Origin: Diphasiastrum complanatum
Lineage: Eukaryota; Streptophyta; Lycopodiopsida; Lycopodiales; Lycopodiaceae
Assembly: GCA_029204225.1 (NCBI GenBank)
Contig: CM055111.1
Location: 42,596,815 to 42,660,814, forward strand
Direction of reading: 5' to 3'
DNA length: 64,000 nt
The notes below the pieces were generated by a model. The model had not been told where the DNA came from, ran no database searches, and was given only the letters and a program-made list of their open reading frames with translations. Positions 11,071 to 22,905 of the stretch are shown here, one piece after another; position 1 is the stretch's first letter, and each line of letters starts with the position of its first letter. Both the position numbers and the translations under genes were made by a program.

Positions 11071-11750
11071 ATGGCTGTCCCTGGAGCTGCTCCTAGAGGT
11101 GCTCCTCAAGAAGTCAATCCAATCATTGTTAGAAGAGCACCTCGTTTGGATCTACCCAAATACAATGGATTAACCGATCCAGTTAGATTTCTTCAAATCT
11201 ATGTTGAATCTTCTGAAGTCCATGGCGAGATTTTTCTCCAAGATAAACTTAAGCTTTTTCCTATGGCCTTAATAGGCACAGCACAAGATTGGTACTATAA
11301 TCAAGATGAAACTGAGCGTACACATTGGGAGGTTGTTAAAAGAGCCCTTATCACACGGTTCAAACCGCGGAAGTTTATGGAAGACCCTTTTCTACTTTTA
11401 AGTAAAATTAAAATGGGAAAGCAAAAATGGTTCAAGATTACATTGAAAGGGTGAATTGCCTCAGATCTGAGTGCGAACCTGAGTTCATTAACGAAAATGC
11501 CATGAATATGTGGTTTTTGTCAGGTCTACCTAAACGGATCAGACGTGAGCTGAAACGCCATATTGAGTATGCAATGTTGCAGAATGCTATGGATGATGCA
11601 ATTCGGGAGGAGGATGAGGATTCAGATGATGAGCCGAATATCCAGAAGCAGAAAGAACCAGTAGCAGATCTAGTACATGTTGATTATACACCATTAATCG
11701 ATATACCAACAACATCTGGAGTCTATACAAATTTTCATGTAGAAAAATGA
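11071..11750 (+). pseudogene. Gypsy gag, N-terminal part, frameshifted
   Basis: ATG 11071 (MAVPGAAPRGAPQ) is preceded by the leader. Capsid-type retrotransposon gag: LDLPKYNGLTDPVRFL, FPMALIGTAQDWYYNQ, HWEVVKRALITRF. One frameshift near 11430 moves to DYIERVNCLRSEC ... NMWFLSGLPKRIRREL. The gene stops at 11750 and meets reversed LTR, so the zinc knuckles and all of pol are missing. The relative in G2 runs 25558 to 24222 on the minus strand. Confidence 0.8.
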
Positions 11751-11752
11751 AC

Positions 11753-11886
11753 TAAAGTCCTTTTATTGACTTTCTAATCAAATAACTATGTGATCATTGG
11801 GTTGGACTTACACACGCAGGGTGCCAAATCCCTCTCACTTATTGACTAGGGTTAAGGTTGCCTTGGGACGCGCAAACCCTCCAACA
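11753..11886 (-). repeat. Gypsy LTR end fragment
   Basis: Reverse complement of the first ~135 bp of the G1 LTR (6280 onward), ending CCCTCCAACA. It is followed by AATGC and copia pol exactly as at 27403-27408. Confidence 0.8.
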
Positions 11887-12165
11887 AATGCAATTCCAGC
11901 ATGATCAATTCAAACTACTATCAAAGGTTTTATATGTTCCTTGTCAATAAAATATAACTATGGCATCATCACTTAGGACACTTGAATTATGCATCTGTTT
12001 TGAACATGTCTAGATAATCCATGGTTCTTGATCTCGACTATCCTTCTGGTAAGGTCGAGCTCCATGTCTGCCATAGCTACATCTTTGGAAAGCAGACTAG
12101 GATTCCTTTTAGATCGAGTCATAGGCATGCAGCAATAGGTCTGTTAGATGTTTCGCAAAAAGTCG
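11887..12165 (+). pseudogene. Ty1/copia GAG-pre-integrase fragment
   Basis: Duplicate of 27404-27865 with about 190 bp lost after ATATGTTCCT. Keeps the H-L-N-Y and zinc region (MVLDLDYPSGKVEL, CHS...FGKQTRIPFRS), then runs into the middle of an LTR of family 2. Confidence 0.75.
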
Positions 12166-12945
12166 ACACTATCGTGTTTTTGTGACACTATCACCTGTGG
12201 CAGTTTTAGTTCATTTATGCAGAGTGACAGTTTTAGTTCAATTATGCAGACAAACTGTTTATGGCCAATTTTCACCACTTCTCGGCAATACTGGATGAAT
12301 GCCAACGGACTCCAGCTAACTGGCAATCATGTTTGAAGACCTGATTACGTAGTATAAATCAGCTGTTCATACATCTCAATTATCATCTTATTGTGAATTG
12401 TGAAGGAGTTGAGTGTTATTACACGACGCTTCCTACGCTCTCATCAAGCAGATCGTTCACATTCAGAAAGTATTGTTGTTAGCTCTCTATCAAGCTTTCA
12501 AGCTCGAACTCTCTTGAGCATTCTAGCTGAGTCTTTTAGAGATTTATTTTACAGTTGCTATTGTGCTACTGCTTATCAGGAGAGCTGCTTATTATCGGAC
12601 TTATTCTTAGTTACTCAGAGATAGCTTAGAGTGCGTTGTTTCTATCCGCTATTGTCTTGCACTCATTAGCATCTGATTTTGTTTTTCTGAATCAATACTA
12701 TTTCTTATTGCGTTCAGTATATGTCAGAATGCATGCATCTCTGTATTGCTTTTGTAATTGGTAGAAATTGTCTGAGAATTCAATACTTTATTTTTGGCTA
12801 CGTAATCACTTAGTATCTAGCAAAAGCTAGTTGCTAAATATTGGACGTGATTTCCATCGCTATTGGTTTGTTCAATTTTTTATAGACGTAGTCATGCATT
12901 GGAAGTAGGAAGTTTCCGCATTCCACTATTTACCTATTTCTAACA
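12166..12945 (+). repeat. Copia LTR family 2, 5'-truncated
   Basis: Matches 17320-17520 at its start and the reverse complement of 15078-15790 over the rest. Ends TTTCTAACA at 12945. The 5' part (U3) is missing, replaced by pol. Forms one arm of an inverted LTR pair with 15078-16003. Confidence 0.75.
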
Positions 12946-15077
12946 AAGAGTTCTACAACCCTAAGTTTCACTCTTCTTGCTCTCTCCGGCTCTCTCTCTT
13001 GCCTTTTGCTCTCTTGGTTGGCTTCTCTACTACTGCCATCCTTGCTTGGAGAGGAGAAAACTTGTGTAAGCTTTGCGGAAGGGTATTCGGGTGGAGTTTA
13101 TTGCAATCAACATGTAAGAAGGCTATGGTCCTTTTGCTTGAATGATCGTTTGCAAAGGAAAAGCATTATTAGTTTCTTACTTTCGAGATACATGCTTGGA
13201 AGCAAATATTTGCGGCTGATTGCTCAACAGTGATAATACACACTACTTCAGGTATGAGGCTTATCACCTTGCTGTTCTTATTTGACTCTGAGAACGATTT
13301 GCTACCAAGAGTGTAAAAATTACAGCAAATAAGGATCCTAAAACACTTGAAATGATGAGGGAAACAATAGATTATGATTTCATAAGATTAACACAAGTTA
13401 AACCATCAAAATCCATCAAAAATCTATGCTTGAACCTCACTAAATGGCCCAAATCCTTGAAGAAGGCTTCACACGTGTGAAAGTACGGCCTCCCACAGTC
13501 TGAGTACTGTACACCAGACCTACATTCAATCCTATAATCATTAGTAATCACAAGTACTCAAACAATTATGAACATAGAGAGCAATTGCACCATTATGAGA
13601 GAAAAAACATGAAATTGCTTGATAGATTTTGGTGAGATATCATCACCTATATATACATGATCCATCACGGTTTTGGGCAGGTATGAGTAGCCCTAAACCT
13701 ATCCCTAATGCTAATTTTGGTGGATCTTTCATCCCTACCAAGTTAGGGTTGGAATCTTGGAGATCCCTCAACAATGCAAAAATTACCAAAAATAGCTCCT
13801 ATTTTTTCTCCCTTGTATCTAAGCATAATTTGGACTCATTCCAAAGGTTCTAACACTTAGGTCTACTTGAGAACATCCTTATGAATGGAATCCTATGCTA
13901 TTTGGCACGTGTGACAAGCCACATCATGACCATCTAACTATTTACAAGTCATATGACCAAAACTAGTCAAGCTAGAATTGTGAATTTTTAACAAAGAGAT
14001 GGTGTAGCAGCTATTCACATAAACTTGAATGCATTTTGTAAGTTTGATGGGCCACTGGACAACGGACTCTATGTCGTTGACAGCTGTTTCAACTGATGCA
14101 GATTTGCTCACACAACTTGACAATACCACTTCACGTGGATAACTACTTTACATTCTGCAAATTTACATACGCTGTTAGCGTGATTACTTCATGTTGTGAG
14201 TATGAGTACTTCACACTAATTGCTCCATTTGAAGAGCAATGGATATTTTAGTTTCCGCTACAGTTCTAATTGAACCATCGCTACCCACATATTTGTAACA
14301 AAAGGAATACATTGATAACCACTGTGCTTCTCTATGAAGGGATTTCGTAGGAGGCCGCCCTCAATGAGTTTGCTCGTACTCTTCATTGGTGATCATGATT
14401 AAAGTGTATGTGTTAACATATATGAAAGAGGAGCACGTTTTCTGCTGGTGTATAAATACTTGCTTATATTTTCAAGCATGAATGGTTGTTTTTTATGATA
14501 ACTACAATGATTTGAAGAAAAGAGAAATGTATATATTGTACCATTTTCTACATTCAAGCAGAAGTTAGTTTTGAAGCTTATTGCTATATCATCTTTTTAC
14601 ACACATACCGTGGCTCTGACAATTCTAGTTTAGTTAAGTCTAAGTTAAGCACTGGTGCAAGATGACGTTGTCATATTATAAAGGCTGCATGCTACCATTA
14701 TTTCGTCACTCTCGGTGTTGGTTCAATAGCACAAAAACTGGGTTTTGCTTAAAATTTTGGAAGATGGGTAGCTCACAAGAGATCACCTCACCTCGCATTC
14801 AAGTATGAAGTTCAATGATTATGTTTGAAAAGGTAGTATTGCTCCATACTACCATGCAGTTCTTTACGACGTTTGGAACGACACTTTTTACGTGAAAAGT
14901 TTTTTGTCAACCGGAAAAGTAATTACGTTCCATACTGTAAATCTTTATAATTACGTTTCTCATCCTTGAAAAGGTTGTTTTGGTTAAATAGTGAAAGTGA
15001 TGCCTATATAAGATGGATGTTTTCAGAGGTGGATTTTGATGGGCTATGGATTTGCCCAAGCCTGCAAGTGCCCGGAT
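12946..15077. other. Spacer between convergent LTRs, present twice in the window
   Basis: Without the solo LTR at 13312-13993 this spacer is about 1.45 kb and matches 28706-30103 almost throughout, apart from small indels. It has no element protein, primer site or polypurine tract. Short open frames exist but none is convincing. Both flanking LTRs point into it. Confidence 0.65.
13312..13993. mobile_element. Solo LTR (682 bp) with 5-bp target duplication
   Basis: Absent from the duplicate spacer at 29060, where CCAAGAGATGGTG is uninterrupted. Here the insert starts TGTAAAAATT and ends AATTTTTAACA, with AAGAG on both sides (13307-13311 and 13994-13998). TG..CA ends, imperfect terminal inverted repeats, a 5-bp duplication and no coding capacity fit a solo LTR; its family is not represented elsewhere in the window. 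Confidence 0.85.
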
Positions 15078-16003
15078 TGTCGGAAATAAGTAGATAATAG
15101 AATGCAAAAACTTCCTACTTCCAATGCATGACTATGCCTATCAAAAATTGAACAAAGCAGTAGTGATGGAAATCACGTTCAGTTTTTAGCAACTAACTTC
15201 TACTAGATACTAAGTGACTACGTAGCCAAACATAAAGTATTGAATTCTCAAACAATTTCTATCAGTTACAAAAGCAATACAGAGATGCATGCATTACAAC
15301 ATATACTAGACGCAATAAGAAATAGTATTGATTCAGAAAAACAAAATCGGATGCTAATGAGTGCAAGACGATAGCGAATAGAAACCGCGCACTCTAAGTT
15401 GTCTCCGAGTAACTGAGAATAAGTATGATAATAAGTAGCTCTGCTGATAAGCAGTAGCGCAATAGCATCTCTAAATAAATCTCTAAAAGACTGAGCTAGA
15501 ATGCACAAGAGAGTTCAAGCTTGAAAGCTTGATAGAGAGCTAACTACAATACTTTCTGATTGTGAATGATCTGCTTGATGAGAGCGCAGGAAGCATCATG
15601 TAATAACACTCAACTCCTTCACAATTCACAATAGCATTTTTAGATGATAATTGAGATGTATAAATAGCTGATTTATACTAAGTAATTAGGTCGTCAAATG
15701 CGATTGCCAGTTGGCTGGAGTCCGCGATTGCTAATAAGCGGTGAAAATTGGCCATGAACAGTTTGTCTGCATAAATGAACTAAAATTGTTGAACTTGTAA
15801 TTTTTTACTGGCAACATTGTCAAGGTTGTAGAGAGAGAAAATGCGACATTGTTGTCAAACTCCATGTATTTCTGCAGACTGTGTATAAACACTTGTAATT
15901 CTGCAGACTATATAAAAACACAGGAAAATCCGCAGAACTGGATAAACAATGGATGAGGATTAAAACCGATTAGTCGATTAGTAAGAAGGAGAATAATCCA
16001 ACA
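15078..16003 (-). repeat. Copia LTR family 2, complete (926 bp)
   Basis: Minus orientation: starts (at 16003) TGTTGGATTATTCTCC after a polypurine tract AAGGGGGAG and ends TTTCCGACA at 15078. It is the 3' LTR of the minus-strand pol at 16013-16805. Confidence 0.85.
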
Positions 16004-16012
16004 CTCCCCCTT

Positions 16013-16805
16013 AATCTGAATCCTTGAATGCCTTGACCTTCAAACTTAGTTCAACACAAAATCTTATGTGTGCTTCCAAACTTAATGCTTTGGTAAAAAT
16101 ATTTGTTGTCATATCTTGCGTTCGACAGTACTGCTATATGACCTCTTCATTGAGAACTTTTCTTCTGACAAAATGATACTTCAGTTCAATGTGCTTACTC
16201 CTAGAATAAAATCTAGGGTTGGCTGATAAGGCAATGGCACTTTGATTATCACAAAATAATAATGTCAGAGCAGATTGATTCAGACCGATATTTGAAAGTA
16301 AGTTTCTCAACCAAATTGGTTTCTTCGTAGCTTGAGAGGCTGCGATATACTCTGATTCAGTGGAAGATAGAGCTATCGAAGATTGCTTGTGACTGGTTCA
16401 GGAAATTGGACCACTGTTGAGGTAAAATGTAAATCTGGAAGTAGATTTATGAGTGTCTACATCTCCTGTCCAACTTGCATATGTGTAACCACTGAGTAAA
16501 TTGAGTTTGTCATTGTCGACAGCTCCATAACAAATGCAAAAGTCCATAGTAGCTCAAAGATTTCTCATGACTCTGATAAGAGACTTCCAATGTGTTACAC
16601 TAGGGTTAGTCATAAACAGACTGAGAGAGCTGACTCCAAAAGCTATGTCTGGCCTGGTATAGATCATGACATACATTAGAGATCCTATAATAGAATGGTA
16701 AGGATACTCGCGCATCTGTTGCTTCTCATGAATTGTTTGAGGACACTGGTCCTTTGACAATTTGAGACTGGGTTCCATTGGTGAGAGAGCTAACTTGCAA
16801 TTTTT
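16013..16805 (-). pseudogene. Ty1/copia RNase H and pol C-terminus
   Basis: Reads from about 16800 down: SIIGSLMYVMIYTRPDIAFGVSS, then ALSSTESEYIAAS, FCDNQSAIALSA and NIFTKAL near 16060, the usual end of copia pol. RT is missing; the upstream neighbour at 16823 is an LTR in the opposite orientation. Several stops. Confidence 0.8.
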
Positions 16806-16822
16806 TCTATAAAAGAGAAGAG

Positions 16823-17520
16823 TGTTGGATTATTCTCCTTCTTACTAATCGACTAATCGGTTTTATTCCTCATCCCTTGTTTATCCAGTTCTGCAGATTT
16901 TCCCGTCCTTCTATAAAGTCTGCAGAATAGCAAGTGTTTTACACAGTCTACAGAAATACACAGAGTTTGACAACATTGTCGTATTTTCTCTCTCTACAAT
17001 TTAGACAACGTCGTCTATCAAGAATTACGAGTAAAATTACAGTGTCACATTTTTCGCATTTTTTCGAAACTGTCGTCTGTCAGAATTACGTGTAAAAATG
17101 CAATGCCATTTTTTTTTCACATTTTCTGCCTATCTGGAATTGCGAGTAAAACTACAGAGTCGCATTTTTCAAAGTGTCTCAAATGTTAAGGTAGTGACTC
17201 TAGAGAACTACCCCAATATTAAAGAAATGAGATTTTAAGACAGTCATCTTTTTCACAAAAATTCGACCTGTCGTCTTTTTGCGATGTCGCCTGTGCCAAT
17301 TTTTTTTCATTTTTGCAGAGTAAGGTTTTAGTTCATTTATGTAGACAGACTATTTACGGCCAATTTTCACCGCTTATCAACAATCAATTTTTGAGAAGGA
17401 ACTGGATGAATGCCAGCGAACTCCAACCAACTAGCAATTGCGTTTGAAGACCTAATTATTTAGTATAAATCAGCTGTTCATACATCTTAATTATCATCTG
17501 AAAATGTTATTGTGAATTGG
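16823..17520 (+). repeat. Copia LTR family 2, 3'-truncated
   Basis: Starts TGTTGGATTATTCTCC, preceded by the purine run AAAAGAGAAGAG. Holds degenerate tandem blocks around GTAAAAxTGCAGTGTCxCATTTTTC. Homology to other family-2 LTRs ends at ATTGTGAATTG; the downstream U5 part is lost. 17521-17735 shows nothing recognisable. Confidence 0.75.
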
Positions 17521-17735
17521 GGCCTTGGCATTTTGCCAGTTTATTTTTTGCGAGTTTCTTTCTTGCCATCATTCGACAAAAAGATAGCAGATGGTGTGCC
17601 ACCCATTTTATGCTACTACTTCAATGTTTATTATTAAAAATATGGTTTGGTACATACTTAAAGATCCCACTAAGTAAAAAAAATTCAAATTAATTTTTTT
17701 TTTTGAAACCAACCCAGATAGCACTTAGCCAACCA

Positions 17736-19286
17736 GACTCTGATCTCTAGAGAGAAGCTATGGACATAGAATATTCCTCTCTGATCAAGAATCAGACATG
17801 GTCATTAGTCGAAGTTCCTATTGGCTGCAATATTATTGATTGCAAATGGATCTTTAAAATCAAATATAACGCCAATGGAGCGATTGATCGAAGGAAGGCT
17901 AGATTGATAGCACGAGGATTCAGCCAGATCCTGAATGTCGACTACAATGAGACTTTTAGTCCAGTCATCAAACATTCGTCGATCTGAATGCTCATGTCTT
18001 ATACTGCAGCTGCCGACCTCGAAGTACATCAACTTGATGTACAAACAGCCTATCTAAATGGAGTTATACAAGAAGATATCTACATGATCCAGCTCAAAAG
18101 ATACGTTTTGGAAGGCATGAAAAATCGTGTCTCTAAACTCCACAAAGCATTGTACGGCTTGAAACAGTCCACCAGAGCTTGGTTTCAGAGGATCAACACA
18201 TTCTTCATTGAACAAGAATTTAAACCAAGCACTGTTGATTGCAACGTTTATTCGAAGTCAGTGCAGCAATCCTTCATTATCATCACCTTGTACGTGGATA
18301 ATACATTGCTTTTCAGCAATGATACCAATGTGGTTAAGGATTCAAAACAAATGTTGTTCTTAAAATTTGACATGACTGATCTGGGTGAAGCTCACTTCTG
18401 TTTGAGAATTCAAATCCACAGAGACAGAGCAAATTGGCTGATTTACATCACTCAACAAAGGTATCTTCATAATGTTTTTAACAGATACAATTTGATGAAT
18501 TGTAAATCAGCTCACTCACCAATGGATCCAAGCCTGCATTTGTCAAAGGACTAATGTCCCTAGACCAAGCAAAAAGAGGAGCAAATGAGAGAGTATCTGT
18601 ATCGATCGATACTAGGATCTCTCATGTACGCAATGGTCTGCACAAGACCAGATATCTCTTTTGTTGTCAGCTCACTCAGCCAATACATGGCTAATCCTGG
18701 AATTACCCATTGAAAGGCTCTTATTCGAGTCATGAGATATATTCGAGCTACCATAGACCAGTGCATCTGCTATGGAGATGTCATCAACAACAATCTTCAT
18801 CAGCTCAGTGGTTATTCTGATACAAGCTGGGGAGGAGATGCAAACCATCGTAAGTCCACATCTGGGTTTACATTCTTCTTCAATGGCGGTCCTATTTCAT
18901 GGAACAGTCGTAAGCAAACCTCTTTCACACTTTCTTCTACTGAAGCAGAATATATTGCTGCTTCTCAATCTATTAAGGAATTGTTTTGGTTGAGAAATTT
19001 GCTGTCAGACATCAATCTGTATCAACACAACCCTACAATTTTATTTTGTGATAAGTATAGTGCAATTGCCTTATCGGCCGACCCTAGATTTCATTCTAGG
19101 AGTAAGCTTATTGAGATAAGATATCACTACATCAGGGGCAAGGTTCTCGACAGAGAGGTGACCTTAACGTACTGCAGAACACAGGACATGGTTGCAGACA
19201 TTTTCACGAAAGCACCCAGTGTTAATGCATGCAACAGATTTTATGCATTGCTCAGTCTGAAGATCAAGGCATTCACGGATTCAGAT
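17736..19286 (+). pseudogene. Ty1/copia reverse transcriptase and RNase H
   Basis: RT begins EAMDIEYSSLIKNQTWSLVEVP, then IDCKWIFKIKYNANGAIDRRKARLIARGF, VHQLDVQTAYLNGVI and KALYGLKQSTRAWF. The catalytic YVDD reads YVDN (about 18293-18304), so it should be inactive. RNase H follows: SGYSDTSWGGDANHRKSTSG, FTLSSTEAEYIAAS, DIFTKAP, ending at TAA 19287. Stops near 17985 and 18552-18560 split it. A short polypurine run (TAAAAGAGAG) leads into the LTR at 19297. Confidence 0.85.
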
Positions 19287-19296
19287 TAAAAGAGAG

Positions 19297-20358
19297 TGTT
19301 GATTTACTCCTTCTACTCTCATAAATCCCAATTTTAATCTGCCCCCATTCATGTTGCATATTTACTAACGTTGTCACGCAGTCTGCAATTTTACATGCAA
19401 ATTCGCACAGACGAAGAAAAGGCGAATAAATCGTGACATTGTGCTCTTACACAGGTTATGGTGACAGGCGAGAAGGGGACACTACCTTACTGAATGCCAA
19501 AAGTGCCCTAAAAGCTAAGGCACCCTGTAAATCTTATTCTAAGGCATTCGTAAGAGTGACACACTTTTGCATCATCACCAACTTTCACTTCAGTACTAAC
19601 TAACGTCACACACTTTCCACGCTCACCCTATGCAGTTGCGGTAATAGATTGGACAATGATTGCAGCCACCCACGATCTCTTACAGACAGCACATCCACTC
19701 TATACTTTCACATCTGCACACCTATAATATTATGTATATATTTAATACCATCTGTGTATTCACAGACGGGAGATGAACAATGTATGAAGAGATAAGGAGA
19801 GACTAGGAGAAGAGGTTTGATTCCTCATTACATATAAAAATAAGCTTTGTAGGGCACACGATTCTGTTCGCTACTATCTTGTGCTCTACCACATTATTGA
19901 CTTGTATACTTGATATACTTAATATGATACAGTTCATTTGTTCTGCATTCAGAAATATGTTAATATTGCTACATTTATTCTTCATTTTGTCTGATCTTTC
20001 TAGTTGCTATTTCTAGTAATAGACGATTAACTTTTAGTCTTGTCTTCCACAAATCATTCATGACTAATTATCAGTCGAGCACAGTCTAGCTCTTCGCGAA
20101 TCATTTGCGACAAATAATTTGTCTTGCAATTCATGATAAATTATTCATCTAGCGCTTCACCCATCAAACATTTGGCTATGTAATCTAGAATGACTGTGAT
20201 TTCTATCACTAAAGTTCTGTTCATTCTGATAGGCGTAGTCATGCCTAGGGAGAGAGTCCAATAATTCATTCCGCTGCGCACGAACATTTTTTGTTCGAGT
20301 TCGTTTCTCGTTCATTTCTCGTGTTTGTCATTTATTCTTCCCCCCCTCCCTCCCAACA
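19297..20358 (+). repeat. Copia LTR family 1, complete (1062 bp)
   Basis: TGTTG...CAACA ends. Preceded by pol 3' end plus polypurine run and followed by a primer-site-like sequence and gag, so it serves as 3' LTR of one internal region and 5' LTR of another. A TATA-like TATATATTTAA lies near 19735. Confidence 0.85.
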
Positions 20359-20387
20359 GATTCATCTATCAGGGCCTAATACTATTT

Positions 20388-20399
20388 TGATATCAGAGC
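20388..20399 (+). other. Primer binding site, initiator tRNA-Met type (degenerate)
   Basis: TGATATCAGAGC differs at one base from the usual copia TGGTATCAGAGC. It lies 29 bp from the LTR end rather than the usual 0-5; a weaker look-alike (CTATCAGGGC) is nearer at 20366. Confidence 0.5.
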
Positions 20400-20550
20400 G
20401 AAAGCTCTAAAACTTGATATCTTTTGTGATATCAAATTGATATCAAACTCTTCAATTTCTTTCAACCTTTCAGTATCAGAGAATTGATTTTCTATTGTTG
20501 GCATCACTACATCTTAGCGTCATCAATACAATCCACAGACTAAGTTTCAG

Positions 20551-21573
20551 ATGGATTCTCAAAGTAAAACTGGTCTTATCGCAGAAAGCTGAATGGATCC
20601 AATTATCATTTGTGAAAATTTAAGATGAAAACTTTGCTGATCGCCAACAAGTTATGGGATGTTGTTATAGGTACAGAAGTAGAACCTGAAAACAACACAG
20701 AAGATTCCAAGTGAAAAATTGAAGGATGGTAAAGCTTTCACGCTTATTATCCTCAATATATCAGATACACAAATTGGACACATAGTTGAAGCTAATACCT
20801 CATAAGAAGTTTGGGACATCCTGAACACACTATATGACATGAAGGACATAACAACTAAGTTACATCTACGAAGGAAATTCTTCACATTTAAGATGTCTAA
20901 TGGTGATTCTCTTTAGAGTCACATTAACCAGTTTAAGAATTTATTGCAACAAATGGCCGTTGTCGTATCAGTCATAGACGATCAAGACACAATTATGACA
21001 TTGCTTTCAAACTTGCCCTCTACATATGAGAACTGGGTGATGTTCATATCGACACACTCAGATTTAAGTATTACTAGAGTTATTACTATGTTGCTGCAAG
21101 GAGACAATAGAAGAAGTCAAGACATTTTGTCTACTTCCTCCTCTCTAGCTCTATATGTCAACAAACGCTCTAAGCGACAGAAGCAGAAAAGCTCCAAGAA
21201 GACTGCAACAAATCAAAAGCCTACTCAAAGTCAAGGACAATCATCAAATCCATAGTCGAAGAAGATGTTTTGCAGGTATTGCAAGCACAATAACCATGAG
21301 ATCAAGGATTGTCGAATTCTCCAAGCGAACAATGCAGCCAAGCAAACACAGTTTCATCATCTCCCCAGGTCAAAGTGGACGAAAGCGCATTTATGGTCAA
21401 AGACCAAAGCGCATTTTTGGATGATTCATGGTTTCTTGATTCTTTAGCAACTCAACACATGACCAATCAACATGAGATTTTCAACTCCTACACGCCTTAC
21501 AGCACGAAGAAATTTGTTCATCTTGGTGACAATAGTACTCACACTATTGAAGGTGATAGCAATGTAAGAATGT
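20551..21573 (+). pseudogene. Ty1/copia gag and start of protease, split by gypsy G2
   Basis: ATG 20551 (MDSQSKTG). UBN2-type gag: LLSNLPSTYENWVMFISTHS, ITRVITMLLQGD; a CCHC zinc knuckle CRYCKHNNHEIKDC at 21270-21311; then protease WFLDSLATQHM with the Asp kept and Gly changed. Frameshifts and stops throughout. Coding is cut at 21573 by the gypsy insertion and resumes in the same frame at 27404. Confidence 0.85.
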
Positions 21574-21787
21574 TGTAGTGGGTTTCTTTTCTTGCCTAAC
21601 CTCAAATCAAGATCTAATCAATCTAGCATCAAAGAGACGAAGTTAGTTGTCACGCGTAAATTCGTTCCCATGAGAGCAATAGTATAGTTTAGATCTCAGC
21701 ATGAATGAAGATCCACATCTAACTCTAACATCCGTTAACCCTAAACATTAACACTACATCCATTAACACTAGATCCACAACAAAGAT
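21574..21787 (-). repeat. 3' LTR of G2, truncated
   Basis: Only the last ~214 bp of the LTR remain. The deletion joins LTR interior (near ATCCACAACAAAG) to extra-ORF sequence and removed the polypurine tract. Confidence 0.8.
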
Positions 21788-22905
21788 CCACTTTGAGGTC
21801 GTCCAGGATGTGAAGCGAGATTTTCAGGAGCCTCCCATCATTGTTGCACGAAAATATAGACGAGCAACTGACAACTGCTCTTTGATATTCTCTGAGGCCA
21901 TTGGCTTATTTGGATCGAATGCCAGAGGAGGAAGGCAATCATCCCATCTGGTTGCCACTGATGCCAACAAAGTTAGATCTTTTAAAAACATTGCCGATTG
22001 TCGCACTGTCAGATCAAGAGAGTGGATATACTCCCATTGGTATGCTTGTAATGCCCGGTGGAAATCCACTGATATAGTCCAACTGTATGGCTAATGGATG
22101 ATTGGCCAATTGGGCGTATGGATTGTGATTTTGTCCATAGCCAATCCCAAATCCTTCTATTTGTTCCTTCTCGGCATCGACACATAATAGAGATCTACCC
22201 GCAATTGGCGAGGGCTGGCCACATAGCTCCTGATAGATTCCGGAGTTTTCTCAAAAATGGTAACTCTCCATGCCGGCTGCTCTCCCAATGCAGGTATTTT
22301 ATCCAACTCTTTGTCGGCCTCTATTTTGGAGGTTTTGAACTTAAGGACTCATCCACCACACGAGGACTCATGAGGATGTTGCGCTAGAAAACTCTGAATT
22401 TGGTTCTCGACGCTGATGAGCCTTCTGAATAACGGTGTGGTCCCTGATGAGGATGGATCCACTGGCACTGTCTATAAAACTAACGGTTGTTCTTCTACGT
22501 CTGGAGCTCCCCCCTGGTCCATGACCGAATCCAGTCCTGTATCCATTACAGTTTGGTGCGAAGGGGACAATTGCGGCATGACCGGTACTGAGATTTGTGG
22601 TCTGGCTTCCAACACCTGAGCGGCTGGTTTTTCATAGGCGCTGATGGATTCTTTAGCCTTTGCCAAGTAGTTGAAGCTGCCCCTTTGAACTTGTCGAAGT
22701 GGCCTTGGAATCCCTGCACGGCCACTTTGTACATTTCCACTTTCTTACACAATCTCCGTCGGAGTGACCGGATGATCTCGTATTTGCGTTTGAAGATACG
22801 CATCACGCCCAAGAGTGGTTGCATCCAATTCACCTTGGAGACGTGTGTGATCCTGCTCCGCCATCTACAATTGACGTTGTAGCTCTGATCCACGACACTA
22901 CAATT
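21788..22905 (-). pseudogene. Extra-ORF remnant of G2 (coiled coil and C-terminus)
   Basis: Relative of 4900-6090 in G1. Recognisable blocks: AVQGFQGHFDKFKGAAS, ESISAYEKPAAQVLEA, VDFHRALQAYQ-type, PTVRQSAMFLKDLTLLASVA, WDDCLPPLAFDPNKPMAS. Frames change several times. The start is fused to RNase H sequence near 22905, so the N-terminal domain and integrase were lost in one deletion. Confidence 0.75.

Noticed and set aside
13629-13853. 74-codon frame inside the solo LTR
   Set aside because: Lies wholly within an LTR lacking coding function; no motif.
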